From Strobilurus pachycystidiatus (lineage: Eukaryota > Basidiomycota > Agaricomycetes > Agaricales > Physalacriaceae): a stretch of 64,000 nucleotides of DNA. The translations under genes and the position numbers were made by a program. Positions 8,081 through 18,963 of the stretch are shown piece by piece; position 1 is the first letter of the stretch, and the number at the start of each line of letters is the position of its first letter. The notes beneath the pieces were generated by a model. It was not told the DNA's origin. It ran no database searches and saw only the letters and a list, made by a program, of their open reading frames with translations. The DNA lies in contig JAHLMK010000006.1 of NCBI GenBank assembly GCA_019915135.1, positions 1,364,001 through 1,428,000 of the forward strand, read 5' to 3'.

Positions 8081-10753
8081 CAGGTTATGAAGGAGGTCCT
8101 ACGCATCCTTCAAGACAACAATCTCAGCGTACAAGGATCCAAATGCGATTTCGAGAAATCAGAAGTGGAGTACTTGGGACTGATTGTGGGGAACGGACAG
8201 TTCCGTATGGATCCTGTCAAAGTCGAGGGTGTTAGGGCGTGGCCCACACCCAGAACCGTCAAAGAGGTCCAATCCTTCCTCGGATTCGCCAACTTCTACC
8301 GGCGGTTCATCGAGGGGTTTGCACAGGTAGCAAAGCCCCTCCACTCCCTCTCGAAGAAGGATATCCCCTGGAGATGGGGAGACGCGGAGGAGGAAGCCTT
8401 CGCGGATCTGAAGGAACGAATCACTTCGGAACCCATCCTGCACTTCCCAACACAAACGGGTCGCTACCGCATCGAGGTGGACGCATCGGAATTCGCAACG
8501 GGCGGCGTCTTAAGCCAGGAGCAAGACGGCAAGACGGTCCCCATCGCATTCATGTCCAAATCACTGAGTCCCGCGGAGCGAAACTACGACATACACGACA
8601 AGGAGATGTTGGCCATCATGAGAGCCCTGGCCGACTGGAGGCATTACGTTCTCGGAGCACCGGAACCAACCCTCATCCTGACGGATCACAAGAACCTCGA
8701 AGTTTTCATGCAGGCCAAGAAGCTTAATCGCCGCCAGGCACGGTGGTCACTCGATCTGGCGGAATACAACTTCACGCTGGTTCACCGCCCGGGGGCGCAG
8801 AACAAAAAGGCCGATCTCTTGTCGAGACGACAAGGACATGAGAGGGGGGCGGACGACAACCGCGACACCGTATTACTCAAAAAGGAATATCTCAGCCGCA
8901 TCTTCGCCACGCCGATCTCGATCGACGATTATAACCATATTCGGGCAATGGATGAAGTCACGATCGCCACCGAAGGGAACGACTTTATGGACCAAATAAT
9001 CGCCGCGAAGGACGAGTGGGAGGAGAAAGTGAAGAAGATGGTCGGGAAGACCGTAGAAGATAAGGGAGGATACCTTACCAAAGAAGGACTACTCTATGTC
9101 CCGGCCAACCGCACACTACGCCAACGAATCATGCGGCAACATCACGACACCGCAATAGCGGGCCACCCTGGACGATTCCGAACCACGGAGTTAGTGCTAC
9201 GGAACTATTGGTGGCCCGGACTATACGCAGACGTGGCGCGTTATTGTAACGGATGCCTCGACTGTCAGAGGACCAAATCGTCCCGACAACTCAAAGTCGG
9301 ACAACTGCAACCTAACGAGATCCCCTCGGCGCCCTGGCAGCATATCAGCGTCGACCTAATCGTCGAACTCCCCGAGTCCCTCGGATACGACTCCATCATG
9401 GTAGTGGTCGACCGATTTACGAAGATGGCAAGGTTCATGCCCACCACCACTCACATTACGGGAGAAGGAGCAGCGAGGCTGTTCCAGGATCACGTCTGGA
9501 AGGACTTCGGATTCCCGATAAGTGTCATCAGTGATCGAGGAGGCCAATTCGTGGGCCAGTTCACCACGGCACTATACCAAGGACTTGGCGTCAAACAGCG
9601 AGCATCCACCGCGTACCATCCACAGACAGACGGACAGACGGAACGTATCAATCAGGAACTGGAACAGTACCTCCGCGTCTTCACCAATCACCAACAAAAC
9701 GACTGGGCATCCTGGCTGTCCCAAGCGGAATTCTCTTATAACGACAAAGCCAGCTCGTCTACGAAGAAATCCCCCTTCCAACTGATGTATGGCATCAACC
9801 CGCTTCGAGGCACGGAACCCCGCACCGCCACCCGGAACGAGAGTGCGGACGAGTTCGTCACTCGCCTGGACAGGGCTCGGGAGGAAGCTCGCGCCGCCCT
9901 GACGGCCGCCGCCGCCACTATGAAGAGGTTTTACGACGAGAAACGACGACCGGATCCGGACTACAAAGTCGGGGACAAAGTACTTCTCGAGACCACCAAT
10001 CTCAAGATCGATCGTCCCTCTATGAAACTCGCCGATAAACGATACGGGCCTTTCAAAGTCCTGAAGAAGATCGGTAAGGCATCGTATCGCATTCAACTCC
10101 CTGCCTCGTTCAAGATACACAATGTCTTCAACACGGTTTACCTCCGACCCTACATCGAAGGATTCCCTCACCAGACCTATACGCGACCCGATCCCGTCAT
10201 CGTGGATGACGAGGAACAATGGGAAGTCGAGAAAATCGTGGGGCACAAGAAGTTCCGTGGACGGACCCAATACCTCCTCAAATGGAAAGGATACCCCCTA
10301 GAGGAGAACACTTGGACGTACGAAGCGGATATTCAAGCACCGGCCCTTCTCCGGGCTTATAAGAAGAGCGAAGGGATCGTAGCCGATGTTCTACCAGCAG
10401 GGAGTCAGTCCCGATCGCAGCGTTGCGCTAAGATTCGCGCCATGGGGACATGCGCCTTGAAGAGGGGATATTGTCATGACTTGACTGCGCCACCGACGCC
10501 TAGCCGATCGAAGGCGACGCCTGCGCGGGCGGGAGCAACGGTATCGCGCCCATCGTCGGGATCTATCCGACGGCCGTCCGACGGTAGCACATGGTGGCGG
10601 AGCTCGGCCGACGGGAAAGCGGGATCGGGCGGGATAGGGCGCGCTCCCGACCAATCACGGGCGGGATGGCGCGATGACTCGTGCGATGACTCGGGAATGA
10701 GTCAGAGGGGCGCACCCGCGCCCATCGGGCGTCGGGCGTCGGGAACTGTATAA
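8081..10753 (+). CDS. pol: Chromovirus pol: RT thumb, RNase H, integrase, chromodomain
   Basis: Continuous frame after the second TGA. RNase H (about 8470-8840) shows the acidic residues in EVDASEFATGG, DKEMLAI, LTDHKN and KADLLSRR. Integrase follows: an HHCC zinc finger (HH near 9140, GCLDCQ near 9252), the DDE core (VDLI, SDRGGQF, TERINQELE), and a GPY/F module near 10047. The chromodomain (WEVEKIVGHKKFRG to YLLKWKGYPLEENTW, about 10219-10330) normally guides integration to heterochromatic marks. The frame does not stop at the end of the interior: it reads through the polypurine tract and about 93 codons of the 3' LTR, ending at a TAA that is part of the LTR TATA box (10751-10753). Confidence 0.9.
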   Translation, partial: QVMKEVLRILQDNNLSVQGSKCDFEKSEVEYLGLIVGNGQFRMDPVKVEGVRAWPTPRTVKEVQSFLGFANFYRRFIEGFAQVAKPLHSLSKKDIPWRWGDAEEEAFADLKERITSEPILHFPTQTGRYRIEVDASEFATGGVLSQEQDGKTVPIAFMSKSLSPAERNYDIHDKEMLAIMRALADWRHYVLGAPEPTLILTDHKNLEVFMQAKKLNRRQARWSLDLAEYNFTLVHRPGAQNKKADLLSRRQGHERGADDNRDTVLLKKEYLSRIFATPISIDDYNHIRAMDEVTIATEGNDFMDQIIAAKDEWEEKVKKMVGKTVEDKGGYLTKEGLLYVPANRTLRQRIMRQHHDTAIAGHPGRFRTTELVLRNYWWPGLYADVARYCNGCLDCQRTKSSRQLKVGQLQPNEIPSAPWQHISVDLIVELPESLGYDSIMVVVDRFTKMARFMPTTTHITGEGAARLFQDHVWKDFGFPISVISDRGGQFVGQFTTALYQGLGVKQRASTAYHPQTDGQTERINQELEQYLRVFTNHQQNDWASWLSQAEFSYNDKASSSTKKSPFQLMYGINPLRGTEPRTATRNESADEFVTRLDRAREEARAALTAAAATMKRFYDEKRRPDPDYKVGDKVLLETTNLKIDRPSMKLADKRYGPFKVLKKIGKASYRIQLPASFKIHNVFNTVYLRPYIEGFPHQTYTRPDPVIVDDEEQWEVEKIVGHKKFRGRTQYLLKWKGYPLEENTWTYEADIQAPALLRAYKKSEGIVADVLPAGSQSRSQRCAKIRAMGTCALKRGYCHDLTAPPTPSRSKATPARAGATVSRPSSGSIRRPSDGSTWWRSSADGKAGSGGIGRAPDQSRAGWRDDSCDDSGMSQRGAPAPIGRRASGTV
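10461..10471 (+). promoter_or_regulatory. Polypurine tract of chromovirus
   Basis: agaggggata plus one T immediately before the 3' LTR. Nearly the same G-run and boundary as in the L element. Confidence 0.75.
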
Positions 10754-10890
10754 AAGAGTCAGTAGTCAGTAGAGTAGTTCTTCAGAGAACCGTTGTCTTT
10801 CCCCCGGGATTCAATACACCACCCTTTACACCGCTCTCCAGTCGTTGCCTCGTGCGCCCTCGCTATAGACGAATAGGCCCGACGCTGACA
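10472..10890 (+). repeat. 3' LTR of chromovirus (419 bp)
   Basis: Same length and, as read, same sequence as 4907-5325. Followed by the right TSD cctac at 10891-10895. Confidence 0.95.
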
Positions 10891-10895
10891 CCTAC

Positions 10896-11414
10896 TTGCT
10901 TATATACTTGTCCACTACTGACTACCCTTTGCCCTAGCCCCTTGTCCAAACCTGTTTCCTCCAGGGATATTAAACACTGCCTTAGTTCTGTGATGCTCCA
11001 GATTCCCTCCATGTGTCCTCTGTACGACAATAGCCTGCTAGCCATGAGGTATGATGTCAGACCATGCTGCCAACATGTTGCGTGTCAAGGAGTATGAATA
11101 ATGTCACTAGGGGACGTCTTTGAAACACGAATAAGGAATAAAATATGATGAAAAGATATGATAGGTGATAAGATGTGAAGGATGAGATGAAAAGATAGTC
11201 CATTTGTAACAAATGGGCCACGACAGTTTGACAATGTCCGATTTGACACGTGCAAGAGCTGTCTTCCAACATGCCCCCAACTAAGGCATGAGAGGAGAGT
11301 CAACATTGACAAATTTATCATGTTGAACAATGGGCAGACCCTTGGACTTATGGTTGGCTAGGTGCGGAGGCAGTGAATTTGGAAGGTGCGAGTTAGTTAA
11401 AGTCCAATGATGTC
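10896..11414. other. No gene supported
   Basis: AT-richer sequence after the chromovirus TSD. No reading frame or repeat with convincing identity; it is probably the 3' flank of the gene that ends at 11415. Confidence 0.4.
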
Positions 11415-12563
11415 CTAGAAAGACAATGATATCTTATATGGTGAGCGGCTCTGAGCCGTGGAGGTCTGACGCAATGATCCTGAAGCAAACGGAATAGAAT
11501 GAGTCACGGCAGGAGACAACAAAGATGTCAAAGACAAATAAGGCTGCTTTTTAAAAGTAGTAGTGGAGGAAGGTATGATCGCGACACCTTTCTTATTGGA
11601 GAAGAAGTCGGGTGAGGAGGCAAGTTTCTTGATGTAGTGGGCCATGCCGCAATAACGTTCAAGAGACGCAACACTTCCTTCGAAAATAATAGGATGGGGA
11701 GAACTTGCATGAGCGTATGAGACAACGAAGGACTTTGGACGCATCTCCGGCGGATAAGTGACCCAGCTGTCGACTCTGACGCCCTCCTCCGCACCAATAG
11801 AGCGACAAAGCCAGACAGGAACTCCAGACTAGCAAATATATGAATATACACTTGAGAAATACGCAAACAAAGACATACACAATATAGGCTCCCAGCAACA
11901 TTTTTCTGGTTGGTCACCGCATCAATTGACAATGACATTCCTCACAGCAACATGTTTTGCCGTCACGTCGCAGAAAATGGCTCGTACTTTAAGCAGCCAG
12001 GTCATGCGGGCCTCGACCTTGAGAATCAGCCGCTGGAGCATACCCCAGACCATTACTGCCTCGTCGTAACTGGAGGGAATGTTGAGGCGGCCCGCCAGAT
12101 ACTTCATACGAGGGAAGATGTCATGCAAGTACGGATCGCTCTTGAGTTTGCCCGCCTCTTCCGTCCCTGACTGTTTTGTGTTCTTATCAGCCAGGCGCTT
12201 CTTCACTCGCCGCCAGTGATCCCTCAAAACCTCACAGAACAAGTCGTCAATGGTGCCAAGACCGGACGACGCATCTCCCAGCTTGACAGCGTCAAAATGC
12301 AACTTAGTGGGGAGGAACCACAGGAGTTCATCAGTGTGTTGGAGCTGTGAGGAATGGCATATGAGAGCAAGATGGGCGACGGAGTAGTCACACGGTTGCG
12401 GGTGGTACAGAGGGTTGTTGGCGCAAAAATGTCTGTCTCGGAGCATCATTGTGGTATGTTTCTCACAAGGATATGGCGGCAGTTCAATATAATTGCTGTT
12501 GGGCAAGATGACGAACATCCGCTCACCCTTGTTGAAGTAGCCGACCTTGCTCTGACTCCACAC
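11415..12563 (-). CDS. Hypothetical two-exon fungal gene
   Basis: Exon 12563-11988 (192 codons) ends at a gtacga donor after LLK. A 159-bp intron ends at ctag, and exon 11828-11415 continues in phase (SGVPVWLC onward) to a stop. The joined protein is about 329 aa if the ATG at 12563 is the start, but that Met may be internal. Features include a charged central part (VLRDHWRRVKKRLADK), PYLHDIFPRMKYLAGRL, and a Ser/Thr-rich C-terminus. From memory, similar proteins recur in mushroom genomes without assigned function; I cannot name the family and give no role. No signal peptide or membrane segment is obvious. Confidence 0.6.
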
Positions 12564-12771
12564 TGAGTCAGAATGGTCTTGTTCTGATAAGAATGCAGCA
12601 GATGAGATAGAGGAGGTGGAGGAGAAGGAGGAGGAGATAGGGTCTGATGTGGACTCAGGCTCTGATTTGATGGATTCTTCAGAGGGTTCCGTTATTCAGG
12701 TGGGATCCGCCTCTGAGGCCAGGTTGGACGCTTCTGACAATGATGATGCTATTGACGTAGACTCTTCTTAA
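12556..12771 (+). CDS. Acidic C-terminal tail of an unidentified protein
   Basis: Open frame of about 70 codons with no ATG, ending at TAA. It is rich in Asp, Glu and Ser (EIEEVEEKEEEIGSDVDSG, later NDDAIDVDSS), typical of a disordered acidic C-terminus. Upstream coding sequence is not evident, and its start overlaps the minus-strand gene at 11415-12563, so it may be a relic exon or chance. Confidence 0.25.
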   Translation, partial: LHTESEWSCSDKNAADEIEEVEEKEEEIGSDVDSGSDLMDSSEGSVIQVGSASEARLDASDNDDAIDVDSS

Positions 12772-13300
12772 TATGCATATATATAGTGATGGATATAATA
12801 TCTACTACATTTTACTGATTAACATTATAGTATTTACATAATGTCTTGTTTTCTCGTCTAATATAAGTAACTTGTAGTGAAAAGGTGAGTTGTATTCGAC
12901 TATACTTGCAACTATCCGAGTATATCTGAATACTAGCACACTTGACATCTGACGCCATTCAACTGTATGTAAATTGTGTCAGATAGAATATAAAGTAAAC
13001 ATCCAAGTATGAATATTAACCTTAAAAGGGTGAATATTTGACGCTTAGATATTGGATATATTTGATTGCACACTCGTGATCATGTCTACCCCACAAATTA
13101 CCCCAACTATCTTGAGGAGACGTGACCCAACCGCCATCACTTATGGCTCCTCACGACTCACCAGCCGGCCACTCAAAGTGCGAGCCATCTCACCCATTGC
13201 TGGTATTCCATCCATTGTCAATCGATGCAGAATTCTGAGTCTACGTTCAGCCAATTTCCCATCACTACTTTCATCACCAAATTGGTGGTAATTCTATATG
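12772..13300. other. AT-rich intergenic, no gene supported
   Basis: AT-rich with short frames only; the 79-codon plus frame at 13052-13291 has no recognisable feature. Confidence 0.4.
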
Positions 13301-13570
13301 GCGGCTGATGACAATGGACATATTTAAAGAAGCGCTGGTGATCACCTTGGATGAAGTAGAAAATGATGTAGTTCACCATGGGAAGGCTGCAAATGGTTTG
13401 ACACCACTCAATAAAGATTTCGAGATATTTGGCGCTGACCTCTTTGATTCATGTGCAAACCAGTCGCTGATTGAGGTGGTTGTTGGCGTCGATTGAATAG
13501 TCCGCCATAGCGGACACAAGGGAGTTGACATCGTTGTCTTTAGATGGCGGCGTCCAAAAAGCGTCAAAAG
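13300..13570 (-). pseudogene. Degenerate protein-coding relic
   Basis: On the minus strand one frame reads protein-like sequence (AFDAFWTPPSKDNDVNSLVS, then after one TGA, YLEIFIEWCQTICSL). No start, no splice sites and no family recognised. It may be an exon pair with a missed intron. Confidence 0.25.
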
Positions 13571-13878
13571 CTACAAAAAAAAACCTGATTTAGTTAGTTT
13601 TGAGATCATCTAACTGAAAAAAAGGTTATGGAACGCATCTTTTTGAGCTTGCCCAAAACGCTCTCATCATTCAAGGGTCAGATACCGTCGGTGTCAAAAA
13701 AACAAAAATGAAGGATAATACAAAAAACTGCTCAACCCAATTCTGTCCTGCGCGAAACTTGTGCCACTCAGAATGTAGGAATATGTCGCCATGCCTCTGG
13801 ACAAACATAAGCTGCTTTGTATTGAGGCCGGTGGTGTTAATGGTTTAGATCCCATTAAATGTCTTCTAGATGAAATGG

Positions 13879-14232
13879 TGTCATATGCATGTGTCATGAC
13901 ACAGAATCGGACCAGATCTCCGACTTACCCAGCCAGTCTCCTCGTGACCCCATTAATCATCCATCCTCGCCAAGTCTTGTCAAATCCAGCCGGGCTGTTC
14001 TGACCTCCGCATGTGATCCTTTACTCAGCATCTCTACCGCCAAATTTGCCATACTCTTGACTCAGATCATGCTGTCCTTTGCCCAATACATGTGGACCTC
14101 CACTTGTGATCTTACTTATCTCCTTATGCATTTACCTACTCAGTCCAGTATTTAAGCACTTGTACTTTACCTATGTTTTCTCAGTTTGAATATCAACTTA
14201 GACGCTCCAGTCTAGTCTTCATCTCTTCTTCT
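13879..14232 (+). repeat. LTR-like fragment, family L2 (copy a)
   Basis: Matches 16129-16265 plus 17139-17358 with moderate divergence. Starts tgtcatatgc, has a TATA-like tatttaag near 14152, and diverges from the other copy after about 14232. No interior or second LTR found, so this is a fragment of an old LTR. Confidence 0.55.
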
Positions 14233-14641
14233 TTGGTACGTGTGGAAACATCTGGAATCCAAAATGAAACCTTACTATTTTTACAGTGGTTAAGGAGAGA
14301 AACCTTCAAGACGTTAAAAGTGACAAGGAAAAGAAGCCTTTGACAGATTAAGTAATTGCAAGCTCACTTGTTGGAAGAAGAACACAGGACTGCGCGAGCA
14401 CGTTATTGCCAATATTATAGCCATGAAATTCATTTGACAAAGAATTTACTATAAAAACATGAAATCTTGACCCTCAACGGTGGGGACAATGGATGCATCT
14501 CAAGTAACACTGTACCGCCAAGAACGCCACATTGCGTGATTAGCAATCTCCCCTTCAGAAACTGTTGTCCGCATCAATCTCTCAAATAACAATGTGAGCT
14601 GCAACATTGGCACGCGCAGACACAGACCATAGCAGTGACAT

Positions 14642-15206
14642 TCACCAAGTATTGGTGCCATAGGGTGGCTTGTCTCGCCAAATAGAACATATGTTGTCCT
14701 CCACAATGGCGTAAAAGAGAGTGCCTGAAATCATAGGCAGAGCGCTGAGTGTATAACGGTGGAAGCCAGGGACCTGCCAGTAGTCAGGCCCGGCTTCCGC
14801 CTTCCACTGCTCAAGAAAATGTTCATTTAGGAAAGCGTTCTCATCAACTACGGTGTCCGTAGCGATATCGTCCGGTTGGTCCTGCATTGTCTCAAATGCT
14901 GCATGAATTGCCTAATTATCAGTCAACTATGAATTTTTTGGAAACGAGAAATATCAACTCAGTTGTTTGACAGCGTCTTCTCCCTCCCAGTGCCACAAAC
15001 TGTCATCACCGGATTTCAGGAAAACAAACCAAAATGACGAAAAGAAGTTCTCGTCCAGCCAATCTCCCTCTGCGGCATAGTCGGCTACATGCAGGAATGC
15101 GTTGTGAATGAATGAGAGCTGATCGGTCGGCAGTTGCATCATTTCGGTGCGTAGATTTGGATTTAGAACGGAATATATGTGAGCTGTGTGTGGGCCAGGC
15201 AATCAA
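14642..15206 (-). CDS. Hypothetical spliced gene, two exons
   Basis: Minus-strand blocks 15202-14954 (contains LPTDQLSFIHNAFLHVADY) and about 14911-14642 (contains ENAFLNEHFLEQWKAEAG) read like one acidic, aromatic-rich protein separated by a short intron. A ttag acceptor precedes the second block, but the donor phase does not fit cleanly. Start unknown, family not recognised; it could be decayed. Confidence 0.4.
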
Positions 15207-15387
15207 TTATATAACACTCACAATATTGCAGTAATCCTAATCTGAGCTGCAATGGCAGTTGATGAAGACGTCAAGTTTGTTGACCAAGGAGCGGCTAGTA
15301 AAGGGGGGGACTCTTGACACCCAATTTTGTTTTTTTTTGGTGAAAGATGTTGGAGAGTCTTCCTGGGGCTCTAAAAGACATAAGAAC

Positions 15388-15475
15388 CACGTCTGTTTGG
15401 CGCAGTGGTTAAGTTCCTTGCTACATGTCTTATGGAAATGACTCAGAATGGCCTGGGTTCAATTTCTGAGCGATT
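15388..15475 (+). repeat. tRNA-like SINE head with Pol III A and B boxes
   Basis: An A-box-like tggcgcagtggttaag (15398-15413) and a B-box-like gggttcaattt (15455-15465) stand about 40 nt apart, as in tRNA genes and tRNA-derived SINEs. The middle does not fold as a good tRNA, so a SINE or tRNA relic is more likely than a functional tRNA. Confidence 0.45.
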
Positions 15476-15489
15476 CATTTTGCAGCTGA

Positions 15490-15600
15490 GTGGTGATAAA
15501 ACCGGTCTTAAATCGGTTCAAATCGGTTAAACCGCCCAGACAGTTAAACCGGTTTAACTGGTTGCTTGAACCGTCTCAAAACCGGTCTCTTGTGCAACTG
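15490..15600. repeat. AACCGGTT-rich block
   Basis: Repeated near-palindromic units (aaccggt, aatcggtt, aaccggtttaactggtt) right after the SINE-like head. Possibly the SINE body or an independent simple repeat. Confidence 0.45.
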
Positions 15601-15760
15601 CAGTTCAGTTGTGAGTTGCAGGAAAAACTGTAAGGTCAGATCACAGTTCAGTTATAATTCTTTGAAAATCTTGGAAAAAAACCCAACTGAACTGAACTTT
15701 CAAACCCTAGGGGGGAGTGGGAGTTTTAGGTTCAACGTCAACGTGCGGGTGTGACATGTG

Positions 15761-15778
15761 CTGCTGCTGCTGCTGCTG
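15761..15778 (+). repeat. (CTG)6 microsatellite
   Basis: Six perfect CTG units, followed by imperfect ones. Confidence 0.9.
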
Positions 15779-16128
15779 AGGCTGCGGCTGCTCGTTGCTC
15801 TGGTGAGACATGGCAAATTGGTGCCGTAAGGATATGGGAGTAGATGGGGTAGTGAGTGTAGAGGGTGTGGTTGGTGTGATAGGTGATGAGATGGAGGTGA
15901 CGGTGAAGAGGTGGTCTAGATTGGTAAAAAAATCTAGAATCTGATGGTGTGGGAAAGTAGTATTGTAAGGTAGATAAAGGTGAAGTAAAGGTAAGTATGA
16001 GTAGGTAAGATATCTATCTACGCTAGTCTACATAACAGGTATTGGGTACGTAGTTCTACGGAGCCCAAGTACTTGCCGTACATTTGCAGTTGCCTACTCT
16101 CGTTTATGAGCGAGAGTTGTCATATCCA

Positions 16129-17358
16129 TGTGTCATGACACAGGATCGGACCGGATCTCCAAATACTCAGCCAGTCACGCGCTTACTCGTGACCCCATTA
16201 ATCATCCATCCTTGCCAAGCCTTGCCAAGTTCAGCTAGGCCGCTCGGACCTCCGCACGTGATCCTTGTCATGACTCGGTTGCGGATCCGTCACGAGGTCG
16301 CGCACAAACTACAGATTGGGTGCGCCACATAAGAGAGGACTTGTTCTGAAGGACATGTCGCGCCATTACGGGGTTTGCCGATGAAACTCGATCAGATTGC
16401 TACGCGCCCCGCCACGTCTCAGATAACTAGGCCAACGTCACTTCTGTCGGCCGTCCTCCCCGATCCCCGCCACTCCATACAACGACGCCCCATTTAGTTG
16501 AGAGATGACTCGACAAACCGCTATCTTCTAATCAGTCCCGCATGGCATGGGTGATGGCCCGCCTCATCCCGCCTTATCCCGCCCATTGACCAATTAGCGG
16601 CGCCCGATCCGGTGCGCATTTCCTGCTTTGTCAAAGGTACCATGCACGACCGCAGTATATCGCTCCCGACGCATCGGGAGCGCTCCCGACAGAATCTTTG
16701 AGAAGGGGATTACCTGTTATGAGGTTGGCGTATAAATACAAGCGCTCTTTATAGTAGATAGGCAGACTTCGTCCTTATCAAGTTTCCATCCGCATTCTCT
16801 TGCTGGATACTCTGACTCCCTCTGAGCAAGGGCTCCCCTCATGCCTTCCCTCGGCAACTCCAATATTGTCCCCCACTCCTCAAAGAGAGGATACAAGTGC
16901 GCCACACCTTGAACCGGGTCTGATATGCAGCGCAACGCCAGGAGACGGGTTCTCCAAGGTGTTTATTCTCCCGGCAATACGGAAGAGCAACCGTCAAGGA
17001 CCTCCACAGCTCCCTCCAAGCAGCCGGACGGATACGTTCCCAAGATGTGCGTGTTGTGCCCGCAGGAAAGCCACGGTTGAAGTGTAGAGACGCACCACCG
17101 TGAGCGAGTCCGTGCTACGGCGGGATCAGGTCGTAACAATCCTTTCCTTAGCTTCTCTACTGCCAGACTTGCTATACCCTTGACCCAGACCATGCTGCCC
17201 TTTGTCTAATACATGTGAACCTCCGCTTGTGATCTTACTTATCTTCTTATGCATTTACCTACTCAGTCCAGTATTAAAGCGCTTGTACTTTACCTATGTT
17301 TCCTCAGTTCAAATATCAACTTAGACGCTTCAGTCTAGTCTTCATCTCTTCTTCTTGT
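16129..17358 (+). repeat. LTR-like fragment, family L2 (copy b), split by a solo LTR
   Basis: 16129-16265 and 17139-17358 align in order with 13879-14232. The intervening 873 bp is a later solo LTR. Removing it and one TSD copy restores the colinear match, which independently confirms the solo LTR borders. Confidence 0.6.
16266..17138 (+). repeat. Solo LTR related to L family (873 bp)
   Basis: TG...CA ends with a perfect 5-bp TSD atcct at 16261-16265 and 17139-17143. It shares with the L LTR the TATA box (16731), the self-primer agacttcgtcct (16764-16775), the ctcccgacgcatcgggag inverted repeat and the gtcgtaaca end. It is diverged, however, and the R-U5 frame has a stop. It is a relative left by LTR-LTR recombination. 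Confidence 0.85.
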
Positions 17359-17627
17359 CTGAACTTAACTTGCAGAACTCCGCTCGTTGGCCAAGACTTA
17401 CATTCTCCAACTTGTCTTGTCCTTACCGACCTCCGAGCTCATCACTTATCTCTTTCCTCCAGGTTTGCTCTTTTCTGCGGACCCCCGGATTCAAGGCTCG
17501 ACTCAAGGAACCAACCTGCTGAACGCAGGCAGCCCTGGTTCCGGACCACCAACAATCCTCAAGACCGGGCCCCCTGCAACTCTTACTACAACCGAGGGAT
17601 AGCCGGACTACTGCTTGACGGGGATCC
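17359..17627. other. No gene supported
   Basis: Possibly continues the L2 LTR or its interior, but there is no second copy in the window to compare. Confidence 0.4.
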
Positions 17628-18004
17628 TCAAAGTAAAAGCGGATTCTAAGGGTAGGGAGCATTTTCAGAGGCCTCTGCACGTCTCACACACTCTCTCATA
17701 CTGTCTGAGCTCACTCAGTACAGTCTGGCAATGAGCAGCAGTGTTCTCATTGTGGTATCTCAACTTTCTCCAAATGAGCTCAAAATCATTTGGCAGTAAA
17801 TTGCAAATCACAAGACATTGGTCATAGCTACCATGTTGCTGATTGCGCTCTCATGTCCCTCATGATGTCCCGGACCCATCCTATGAGTTTGGACATATCA
17901 CACCATCATGCCCATGTGTGGTATCAACTTTTCTCCAAATGAGCTCAAACACATTTGCGAGTAATTTGGATTTTTGGAGATGTAGCCTCATGCTACTGAC
18001 TTCT
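17628..18004 (+). repeat. S4: truncated left A segment of an N element
   Basis: Begins tcaaagtaaaagcgg, the N left end, and matches A for about 377 bp before breaking off after tgctactgacttc. No B segment follows. It is an old fragment: more mismatches than other copies. Confidence 0.8.
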
Positions 18005-18113
18005 CTCGACAAAGTTACGAATCCTACTCTGGGTCCCGTCGCGGCCGGTGCCTCCGGGGCTTGGATTCATGAGGTTGGCAAATTTGATTCCTCAGGTCCA
18101 GATTCCAGATCTT

Positions 18114-18963
18114 TGTTACGACCTGGTCCCGCCGTGACATGGACTCGCTCATGAGAGACTACCCCTGTAGTCAACCCATAGCTTTCCTGCGAGCGTACCA
18201 CGTACATCCTCGTATTGTGCTCGACTGGTCGTGCTGTACCAGTCGTAGGGTCCCTCGATGGTCGCACATCCATCTGGTCAGAGACCGAGATACCGTAGGA
18301 ACCTAATCCCAAGGTACAAGGCTCGCCGTCGGACCTAGTCCCAGGTGTGGCGTCGGGGAGCCTTCTCTCGTCGGAGTCAACGACGTTGACGGAGGTATCG
18401 AAGGGAGACATGTGGGTGAGTCCTACCACGGAGAGCTCAGAGTGCCCAACGGAGTTGTATGGGGGAAAACTGGTTAAGGACGAAGTCTGAGTAGCTAGTA
18501 CAGCGTTGTCTCTGTATTTATACTAATCCCATGCTTGCTCATTGTTCCTCTTCTCGAAGCTTCTACCACATACTCCCGATGCGTCGGGAGTGGTCCGACG
18601 CTGCGGATGACGGAGATCCCGTCATCCCGATGACCGCCCGACAGATCGATGACCGCCCATTGGTCGGGAAGGCGGGTTTGGTCGGGTACCGACTCCCGCC
18701 TGACTCACGCGGCCTAAGTATATTCCCGGGGTGTCTTACACCATGTGTGCTCGCTCCAAAGTGTATCCGGGAGGGCGGGAAGCCCGACAAGGGCGGAACT
18801 TCAGGATCCCGGTTCTGTCGCCATAAGGGATCGAACTCTCAACCCCTTGACATATCTCTCGGCATCTTCCGGTGTGGCGCTGGTTCGTGTAGCCGTAGTG
18901 TCAGGACGCCAAAGTGTGACCAAAGTGGAGGGTCTTGATCTACGGTGAGGCCACATCATGACA
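18114..18963 (-). repeat. 3' LTR of complete L element
   Basis: 850 bp. Polypurine tract (aaaaaggggata on the minus strand) lies at about 18964-18976. Left TSD atctt at 18109-18113. Confidence 0.95.

Larger units (their letters stand above)
4907..10890 (+). mobile_element. Complete Ty3/Gypsy chromovirus (Tf1/sushi-type)
   Basis: 5,984-bp element with 419-bp LTRs (4907-5325 and 10472-10890) that read as identical, a 5-bp TSD, a self-priming type primer binding site, gag, protease, reverse transcriptase, RNase H, integrase with GPY/F module, and a C-terminal chromodomain. Gag to protease passes through a canonical -1 frameshift signal at 6437-6443. Pol is interrupted by two in-frame TGA codons (7247-7249 and 8078-8080), so this copy is probably not autonomous despite its youth. 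The protein order, chromodomain and self-priming together place it with fungal chromoviruses of the Tf1/sushi branch; that placement rests on family knowledge, not on a tree. Confidence 0.95.

Noticed and set aside
15398..15465. Functional tRNA gene
   Set aside because: A and B boxes are present, but no acceptor stem or anticodon arm forms over a proper length.
17843..18154. 103-codon plus frame left of the L element as a host exon disrupted by L
   Set aside because: Most of it is S4 and LTR sequence. Joining across the TSD gives a stop almost at once, so there is no support for a gene split by L here.
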